A stretch of 7,209 nt of DNA from contig JBGPIL010000112.1 of the NCBI GenBank assembly GCA_041484905.1, forward strand, positions 1-7,209, written 5' to 3'. Position numbers and translations under genes: made by a program. This DNA comes from JACQCE01 sp041484905. Its GTDB lineage: Bacteria; Nitrospirota; Nitrospiria; JACQCE01. The notes under the pieces were generated by a model. It saw only the letters and a list, made by a program, of their open reading frames with translations, did no database searches and was not told the DNA's origin. Positions 1 to 5,800 of the stretch are shown piece after piece (the stretch's first letter is position 1; each line of letters opens with the position of its first letter).

Positions 1-277
1 CATGAGCTACTTCGTCTGCCCCCACTGCTCGAAGACGACTGACATCTTCAGCCGCGGCGGGGGTGAGAAGGCGGCTGAGAAGCTCGACGTGCCCTTCCTC
101 GGCGCCATCCCGATCGATCCGCAGATCCGTCAGGGCGGCGATGAAGGGCGGCCGATTGTCATCGCCAATCCTGAGTCGCCCCAGGCCAAGGCGTTCGTCG
201 CCATCGCCGGCAAGGTCGCCCAGCAAATCAGCATGCTGAACGCCGCTTCGCCGATTGAATTAAAGATTATTCAGTAA
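1..277 (+). CDS. apbC: Mrp/ApbC-family P-loop ATPase, Fe-S cluster carrier (C-terminal part, 5' end outside window)
   Basis: This is the C-terminal 91 residues of a Mrp/ApbC/NBP35-type ATPase, a cytoplasmic scaffold or carrier that passes iron-sulfur clusters to apo-proteins. Visible signatures are N-MSYFVCPHC near the left edge, whose CxxC pair (residues 6 and 9 of the visible part) is the cluster-binding motif bridging the dimer, then SRGGGEKAAEKL, VPFLGAIPIDPQIRQGGDEG and the family ending PIVIANPESPQAKAF. The Walker A and switch motifs lie left of the window. The ATG at base 2 is almost certainly internal: the base before it ends a codon, and in relatives an Asn commonly precedes MSYF. 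So this is a truncated view, not a small gene. It stops with TAA at 275-277 and is convergent with der. Family assignment is firm; the exact client proteins cannot be read from the sequence. Confidence 0.92.
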   Translation, partial: MSYFVCPHCSKTTDIFSRGGGEKAAEKLDVPFLGAIPIDPQIRQGGDEGRPIVIANPESPQAKAFVAIAGKVAQQISMLNAASPIELKIIQ

Positions 278-301
278 GGGCGTAGCGCGCTACGCCCCTA
301 C
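274..301. terminator. GC-rich palindrome between convergent genes, possible bidirectional terminator
   Basis: GGGCGTAGCGCGCTACGCCC at 278-297 is a perfect 20-base palindrome. It extends outward by GTA/TAC at 274-276 and 299-301 across one A/C mismatch. It starts in the TAA of the mrp-type gene and ends two bases short of the der stop codon, so it can fold at the 3' end of both transcripts. There is no good T tract on the plus side and only a loosely T-rich stretch (TTACTGAATAATCTTT) on the minus side. It may therefore act as an RNA 3'-end stabiliser, or be one copy of a dispersed palindromic repeat, rather than a classical intrinsic terminator. Confidence 0.5.
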
Positions 302-302
302 C

Positions 303-1724
303 CTAATCCTTCTCCTTCCCCTTCCTTGGTTTTTGATCTTTAATCCACCCCGGTTTGCCTCTCGGTTCCCTCTCACGCAGTTTGATGAGAAACCGGATCG
401 GCGTACCGGTAAAACCATACTGCGCGCGGAGTTGGTGCTCCATAAACCGGAGGTACCCCTTGGTGATGCCATTCGGGCGGTTGGTAAAGAGCACAAACGT
501 CGGCGGCTTGATCCCACCCTGGGTCAGATAGTAGAGCTTGACCATCCGTCCGCCGCGATCGGTCGGCGGCGGCTGCTTCATCATCAACCGCCGGATCAGC
601 CGGTTCAACTGGCCCGTCGTAATCCGCTGGCGGCAGCCGTCCAGCACCCGGTCGAGCTGGCCGAAAATTTTGTTCACGCCCCGGCGTGTGAGCCCCGAGG
701 TATAGAGCACCACGGGATCGGGGATGAAGGGAAAGAGCCGGCGAATTTCCGATTCCATCGCCTCCCTGGCCTTTTCCACGCCCGCTTTCGTATCCCATTT
801 GTTGATCAGGAGGATCAGTCCCTTGCCCGCCTCGATCACCTGGCCGACCAGCTTCGTCTCCTGATCGACGATCCCTTCACTCGCATCGATGACCAGCAGC
901 ACGACATCGCACCGTCTCAGCGTGTCGAGCGCCCGCGCCACACTGTAGCGCTCCACCTTTGGGTCGATCTTGCCGCGCCGGCGAATGCCCGCCGTATCGA
1001 CAAACAAATACGTCTGGCCTTGATGGGTGATCAATTCATCGATGGCGTCCCGCGTCGTGCCCGGCGTGGCATCGACCACCGCCCGTTCTGCGCCGGCCAG
1101 CGCATTGAGCAGCGTTGATTTGCCGACGTTGGGACGGCCGAGGATGGCGATTTTTGGGGCCTCCGTCGCCGGCTCGGGCGGGGCCTCCCCCTCAGGCAGG
1201 CGGCTCACCGCTTCATCGAGCAGTTCGGCGACCCCCTGCCCCTCTTCGGCTGAAATTGGATAGATCGGACTGATCCCCAATCGATAGAATTCATTGACCA
1301 GCGCCTTGCCGCCAACGGTATCAACCTTGTTGACGGCATAGAAGACCGGCTTCTTCTGCTTGCGCAAGCGCTCCACGATCAATTCGTCCAGCGGGGTCAA
1401 CCCGTCGCGCCCATCGAAGAGACAGAGCAGGACGTCGGCTTCGCCGATCGCTTCCTCCGTCTGGCGCCGGACCAGCGCCAGCATGCCCTGGGTGGCCTCC
1501 GGGTCCAAGCCGCCGGTGTCGATCAACTGAAACGACCGCCCCTGCCACACGGTGGTCGCATAGTGGCGGTCGCGTGTCACACCAGGCAGATCTTCGACGA
1601 TCGCCTCCCGCCGGCCGATGATCCGGTTAAAAAAGGTCGATTTGCCGACATTGGGCCGGCCCAAAATGGCGATCGATGGGAGGGTGTGCAGGGGGAGGGT
1701 CTGTAGGGTCGTCTCGGCTGCCAT
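303..1724 (-). CDS. der: Der (EngA), double-domain ribosome-assembly GTPase
   Basis: Der is an essential tandem GTPase that binds the maturing 50S subunit. Both G domains are intact. From the ATG at 1724 (473 residues), domain 1 has GRPNVGKS at 22-29, the switch I region PGVTRDRHY, DTGG at 69-72 and NKVD at 132-135. Domain 2 has GRPNVGKS at 196-203, PGTTRDAID, DTAGIRRRGKI from 243 and NKWD at 308-311. A KH-like RNA-binding domain follows, ending in TPIRFLIKLRE at 441-451 and a basic tail (KPRKGKEKD). Length is normal for the family. A GTG at 1742 would add six residues (MLVCPS). Neither start has a recognisable Shine-Dalgarno; I prefer ATG because family members begin shortly before the first G1 motif. 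The G5 motif of domain 2 reads TSGLT where SAL is usual. The gene stands alone, convergent with the mrp-type gene, with a terminator hairpin upstream. Confidence 0.97.
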   Translation of the reverse strand: MAAETTLQTLPLHTLPSIAILGRPNVGKSTFFNRIIGRREAIVEDLPGVTRDRHYATTVWQGRSFQLIDTGGLDPEATQGMLALVRRQTEEAIGEADVLLCLFDGRDGLTPLDELIVERLRKQKKPVFYAVNKVDTVGGKALVNEFYRLGISPIYPISAEEGQGVAELLDEAVSRLPEGEAPPEPATEAPKIAILGRPNVGKSTLLNALAGAERAVVDATPGTTRDAIDELITHQGQTYLFVDTAGIRRRGKIDPKVERYSVARALDTLRRCDVVLLVIDASEGIVDQETKLVGQVIEAGKGLILLINKWDTKAGVEKAREAMESEIRRLFPFIPDPVVLYTSGLTRRGVNKIFGQLDRVLDGCRQRITTGQLNRLIRRLMMKQPPPTDRGGRMVKLYYLTQGGIKPPTFVLFTNRPNGITKGYLRFMEHQLRAQYGFTGTPIRFLIKLREREPRGKPGWIKDQKPRKGKEKD

Positions 1725-1811
1725 GGAGGGGCAGACTAACACGCCAATTGCGAAGAAGACAACCGACGATTCGCTCAGTGTGAACCGGTTTGGTTGAGAC
1801 CGACCGGCTTC
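1725..1811 (-). other. Upstream region of der, no convincing promoter
   Basis: This non-coding stretch separates der from the upstream hairpin and must carry the der promoter if the hairpin terminates transcription. I find no good -35/-10 pair at normal spacing on the minus strand, and no purine-rich ribosome-binding site before the ATG at 1724 or the GTG at 1742. An eight-base palindrome AACCGGTT lies around 1785-1792; its meaning is unknown. Confidence 0.4.
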
Positions 1812-1849
1812 AAAAACACACAGGCCCGGGGGACCGGGCTCTGTGTTTT
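1812..1849. terminator. Intrinsic terminator, probably bidirectional, ending the accessory locus
   Basis: The core stem is GCCCGG (1824-1829) with CCGGGC (1834-1839) around the loop GGGA. It continues outward through CAG/CTG and A/T pairs to an A run (1812-1816) on the left and a T run (1846-1849) on the right, with one bulge at 1840 and one mismatch (1817/1847). Because A and T tracts flank the stem, it can terminate in either direction. On the minus strand the hairpin is followed by TGTGTTTTTG, well placed to stop transcripts from the glycine-rich gene about 145 bases upstream and insulate der. Confidence 0.78.
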
Positions 1850-1993
1850 CTCCATTTATGATTTACTATTTACGGCCTGTAAGATCGCGCTCTTTCGATC
1901 ATTGCAAGCTCAGCAGAATGAGCATCTCCCCTTCGCCTGCAAAGATTAATCGAGTCTGACTCCATTGATTCGGTTCATTGATTGTTTGATTCG
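1850..1993 (-). other. Non-coding 3' region of the glycine-rich gene
   Basis: This AT-richer stretch lies between the TAG at 1994-1996 and the hairpin. I see no open reading frame, tRNA or convincing RNA structure in it. It has short AT-rich near-repeats (ATTGATT twice, then TTTGATT, about 1965-1992) and a weak five-base-pair inverted repeat, GCTCA/TGAGC, near 1908-1925. It most likely forms a 3' untranslated tail. Confidence 0.45.
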
Positions 1994-2830
1994 CTACCAC
2001 TCCACGAGAACAAACCCCGGTGAGCCGCTTCCACCGCCGGCACCGGCTCCGCCAGTGGCACCGGCTCCGCCACCTCCATAGCCCTTGCCAGAGGCCCCAG
2101 CGGTGTTATAAACACCACTGAAATAGGCAGGATTACTAAAAATACTGACGCCACCAGTGGTGCCGCTGCCACCGGTACCATCTTTACCGTAAGGACCACT
2201 GCTTCCGCTGCCGCCGGCGACACTTTGGGTGCCGCCGCCACCACCATACACCGTGTAATAAGTTCCAAAACTTGAATTACCGCCAGGGAGAGCACAGGCG
2301 CAAGAGCTGGCTTGATCAGTACCGCCACCACCAACTGTCACGTTAATTGATGTTGCCCCGGTTATATTAAATTCCTGCATGGTAATAGCGCCGGCTCCGC
2401 CACCTCCATAACCCGTAGTGCCCCAGCCGCCGCGTGCGCCACCACCGCCGCCAACCATCGTAACCCATACTTTTGTTACGCCCGCGGGGACGGGCCATGA
2501 AGTTGTGCCAACCGTCGTGAAGCGTTGTTTGCCATGGAATGTTGCACCTGTGGTCTGCATCGTCCCATCCGGGAATTTATATCCCCCAGCCGTTGATTCA
2601 ATCGTCCCTGCTACAGAGAGTTTCTGCCCCGGCGTCTGCGTCCCAATCCCGACGTTGCCCAGATAGAGATAAATCGCGCCAACACAGTCATACACACCCA
2701 ACTGGCAGGCCGGCGTCTGGGAGAGGACCACTCCCCCCATCGTCCACACACTGAACGCAATCCCTACGACAGCAAAACCTTTCACCAGCCAGGCTCTTCC
2801 CATCTTTTTTTTCTCTCTCTCTTCCTGCAT
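1994..2830 (-). CDS. Secreted glycine-rich, phage tail-fibre-like protein
   Basis: No experimentally named homologue is recognised. From the ATG at 2830 (278 residues) there is a charged N-terminus (MQEEREKKK), a hydrophobic segment at about 15-37 (WLVKGFAVVGIAFSVWT, then GGVVLS) and a likely signal cleavage near SQTPA. Residues about 58-97 contain GNVGIGTQTPGQKLSVAG and YKFPDGTMQTTG, the sequence style of tail-fibre-like proteins. Residues about 108-278 form a glycine-rich domain: SWPVPAGVTKVWVTMVGGGG, YGGGGAGA twice, and the ending GSPGFVLVEW, as in glycine-rich phage adhesin domains that stack polyglycine helices. Four cysteines (about 42, 49, 177 and 179) suit an exported protein. The gene follows the RHS-type gene by about 59 bases on the same strand, so co-transcription is likely. 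An ATG at 2839 lies only one base from the AAGGAG, too close; an ATG at 2803 also remains possible. Role as adhesin or recognition protein is inference. Confidence 0.85.
   Translation of the reverse strand: MQEEREKKKMGRAWLVKGFAVVGIAFSVWTMGGVVLSQTPACQLGVYDCVGAIYLYLGNVGIGTQTPGQKLSVAGTIESTAGGYKFPDGTMQTTGATFHGKQRFTTVGTTSWPVPAGVTKVWVTMVGGGGGARGGWGTTGYGGGGAGAITMQEFNITGATSINVTVGGGGTDQASSCACALPGGNSSFGTYYTVYGGGGGTQSVAGGSGSSGPYGKDGTGGSGTTGGVSIFSNPAYFSGVYNTAGASGKGYGGGGAGATGGAGAGGGSGSPGFVLVEW
2039..2072. repeat. Two tandem 16-bp copies, 18-bp period, in the glycine-rich gene
   Basis: GGCACCGGCTCCGCCA occurs at 2039-2054 and again at 2057-2072, separated by GT. On the coding strand it encodes Gly-Gly-Ala-Gly-Ala units near the C-terminus. 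The period is six codons, so gain or loss of a unit keeps the frame. It probably reflects expansion of the polyglycine segment. Confidence 0.85.
2061..2410. repeat. Pair of identical 20-bp direct repeats bracketing the glycine-rich domain
   Basis: CCGGCTCCGCCACCTCCATA is present at 2061-2080 and at 2391-2410. Each copy encodes the tail of a YGGGGAGA motif. Copies lie 330 bp apart, exactly 110 codons, so recombination or slippage between them would remove most of the glycine-rich domain without a frameshift. The coordinates given span both copies. Confidence 0.85.
2805..2822 (-). repeat. Simple-sequence tract at the start of the glycine-rich gene
   Basis: On the plus strand eight T (2805-2812) run directly into five CT units (2813-2822). 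On the coding strand this is five AG units and then eight A, immediately before an in-frame ATG (2803). It lies within codons for EEREKKK if translation starts at 2830, or between a purine-rich stretch and the start codon if it begins at 2803. Tracts like this are typical targets for slipped-strand mispairing. Confidence 0.8.
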
Positions 2831-2840
2831 GATGACCATG

Positions 2841-2846
2841 CTCCTT
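2841..2846 (-). promoter_or_regulatory. Ribosome-binding site of the glycine-rich gene
   Basis: AAGGAG on the minus strand lies ten bases before the ATG at 2830 and one base before the ATG at 2839, which favours the former start. The 2847-2889 gap back to the RHS-type stop codon has only a weak AACAG/CTGTT inverted repeat and no clear promoter, consistent with one transcript for both genes. Confidence 0.65.
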
Positions 2847-2889
2847 TCTAGTCCTCGTTTTTAAACAGGCTCTTCTGTTCCACTGTCAT

Positions 2890-5800
2890 TTATTTCACGC
2901 CGGCGCGTAAGTCCATGATATGCGCCTGCTTTCTTGGTGTCACACCAGCGGTCAACGTGGGATCGGTATAGTTCGGCACAGCCAAACCTAGCGCCTGCAG
3001 CGCCGGGTTCAGATTTGCTCGAAGCTCCTGGATATGGGACACCTTGACCGCCATACCGGTCAAGTTGGAATCGGCCCAAGTCGCGGCCCCCAGGTTCACA
3101 CTGGCGCGGAACGCATTGACCGCCTGGCGTAATTCAATGATGTGAACGGCCTTGATGGACGTGTAACCGGCGATGACCGGATTATTGGTAAAGGGAATGG
3201 TCGTCGCGTAGTCGACATTACTGTACGTCGATACATTGTTGGCCCCATCGGCGGCGCGAACTTTATACAAATAGGTGATCCCGCTCGTCACACTATTATC
3301 GTAAAAATACGTGCCATTCGAGTAGGCCACAAGTGCATAGACGCTATTATTATTGCTCCGCCAAATTTCGTAGTGATTCACATCGCTACTGGTAGACGCG
3401 GTCCAACTGAGAAAAGTCCGGACCCCGCTAATCATCGTCACCATCAGTCCCGTCGGCGCGTTTGGCGCGGTGGCATCGCTCACCAACGTCACGCTGACCG
3501 TGGGAGAATAGCCGCCCACGTTGCCAGAGGTATCGAGCGTTCGGACGCGATAACTATAGCTCGCGCCGGCGGTCAGACCAGTGTTCGAATAGCTGGTCGT
3601 CGGAGCCGTCACGGACGTGATCTGGGCAAAACTGCTGCAGCCAACCCCCTGACAGCGCTCCGCCAGATATTCCTTCACCCCGATATTGTCTGTCGCAACC
3701 GACCAGGAGAGGTTGACCTGCGTGGTGCCGACGGCCGTGGCGACCAGGTAGACCGGCGCGGTCGGCGACCCCAGATCCTGAGAGCTCTTGCCGGCAACTC
3801 GATTCACCACGTCATAGGTGAAGATCAGCGCGGTGCCTTTCGCATCGATCTGCGTGATCAGATTCCCATTCGCATCATATTGATAGTTCCAGCAGGGTAG
3901 TGGATACCAGGGGAACCCCGAGGTGCTGGGCGTCAGGGTTGTTAAATCTCCGCAGCTCCCCATATCCGGATCGGACATGGCGATTTTGCGTCCCAACGTG
4001 TCGTAGCGCATGGTCGTTTTGTTGCCATTCGTATCGGTTACGGAGAGTAAGTTGCCCATCACGTCATAGGTGTAGGTCGTGGTCAAAATGCCGATGCTCG
4101 AAAATTCCTCCACCTTGACCAGCCGTCCGGCGCCATCTCTCGTCTCCCGTTTCTGATGGCCATCGGCATCCACGCCGGTGACCACCCAGGGAGTAGTGTA
4201 GTCGACCGTAGCAGTCGAGGTATCAGGATTCACAGTTGTGACCGCACGCCCCAGTGGGTCATAGGTGAAGCTTTTCCATCTCGGCGTGTCGATGCCATAG
4301 AAGTAGGGGAGCGAAGCTTTCAAGACGGTGCCCGTCACGTTATATTGCTTTTGAGTCGCCATCACTTTTCCGGCTGGCCCGGTCTGTTGCTCAATAACCG
4401 ACCGTCCCAGCCCATCAAAGTAGCTCCAGGAAGAAAGACCAGTCGATGTGTCGGTGCGAAGATGCTGCGAGAGTGCCAGGTTGGTGAAGTTGATCGTCCC
4501 CAGATTGTTATAGAACATTTTCTTCCAGGTGCCATCAGGGCCGGTCGCCTGCACGATCCGGCCCAAAGCATCATATTGTGTGGTCGCTACAGCACCGTTG
4601 GGATCGGTCACACTCTTGACCTGGCCAAAGAGACCTGGATCGGTTGGCAACAACGTACTATCCACCCCGTAATATTGTGTGGTGGCTGACTGGCTTAATG
4701 GGTTGGTCACAACTTTCTGGAAGGTCGCCGTGCCATCGTAAAACATGGTCGTCGTATTGCCGTTGGCATCCTTGGTGCAGATCGGGTTGCCGTAGGCATC
4801 ATAGGCCATGTGCGATTCCGGGCCGGTGGGGGCGGGAGAAAATGACAACGCATGGACCACCCTGGTCAGATTCCCCTTCGTTGGGGATTGGTTGGTCGAG
4901 CCGGTGTTGCAGGCCGTGGCCGGATTTGTATCGGTGATCCCATCGTAGTAATAATCAGTTTCGGCCATTGGAGTCGACGTCCCAATCCCCTTGTAGATGG
5001 TCTCACTGAGGGGGAATCCAACCATCCAATTGGCGATATTGGTGGTATTGGTGGTAAAAGTGCTGGTGATCGTGCGAGTAACGTTGGAATCACTCGCGTC
5101 TCCATACTGATCTTCCCATATCACGTTCCCGTAGGCGTCGTAGGTGTAGACCACTGTGGTCTGTTTGGGACAAGAACCACCTTCACAAGTATAGGTATCA
5201 ATCTGAGACGGGGGACTGAAGGTGGAAGGAGCCCCCCCCGTCACACTCAATCCAGCGACACTGGTTATATATGTGGTCTCGGTCTTGGAATAGAGCCGGC
5301 CTTGGCCATCCTCCATCTGGACGCGATAGGGTTTGCCTTTCGTATACCCGCATGGTGTCGTGCCGCCACACAAAGGATCATCGGCGGTCAGCGTGGTTCC
5401 ATTCCCCTGATGAAACCAGGTCTCGCTGATCTCCTGCTCATAGTTGGGAGGAGGGCCCATCGGGCCGGTGACTTTAGCATAATTGAATCCGCGAAAATCT
5501 CGTTCCCCAAGGCTGTAACAGCTCCCTGCATACGAATACTGTGTGGTTGAGGAGACCCCGTTGCCATCATTCGTTGTGATGGAACTGACAGTCTGTATCG
5601 GGAACGGCAGACAGGGATTCACGTAGCTCGAAGAAGGTAAATAGGAAATCGTGGTCGTCGCGCCCAATCCGTTATTGATGGTCATCAGCAAATCGGCTGG
5701 GGCACCCAGTGACCTTTTCACATAGATCCCAGTAGCAGCAATCGTGAGAAATTCACTTTTCCCATCACCATTAAAGTCCGCTATCCAGGAATAAGTGTCA

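Noticed and set aside
333..1118. 261-codon open frame on the plus strand opposite der
   Set aside because: It is antisense to an unambiguous Der coding sequence, has no recognisable domain and is rich in Arg, His and Pro as expected from the reverse of a GC-rich gene.
1975..2334. 119-codon minus-strand frame rich in Ala, Val and Pro
   Set aside because: It is a shifted reading of the glycine-rich gene; the Gly frame has a signal peptide, tail-fibre motifs and a ribosome-binding site.
2851..2889. Weak AACAG/CTGTT inverted repeat after the RHS-type stop as a terminator
   Set aside because: It has only five base pairs with low GC and no T tract, so it is unlikely to stop transcription between the two genes.
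3142..3900. 252-codon plus-strand frame opposite the FN3 and last RHS region
   Set aside because: It is antisense to a clear domain-bearing frame, has low-complexity composition and shows no motif.
4852..5550. 232-codon plus-strand frame opposite the RHS region
   Set aside because: It is a shadow of the RHS frame, without a ribosome-binding site or any recognisable domain.
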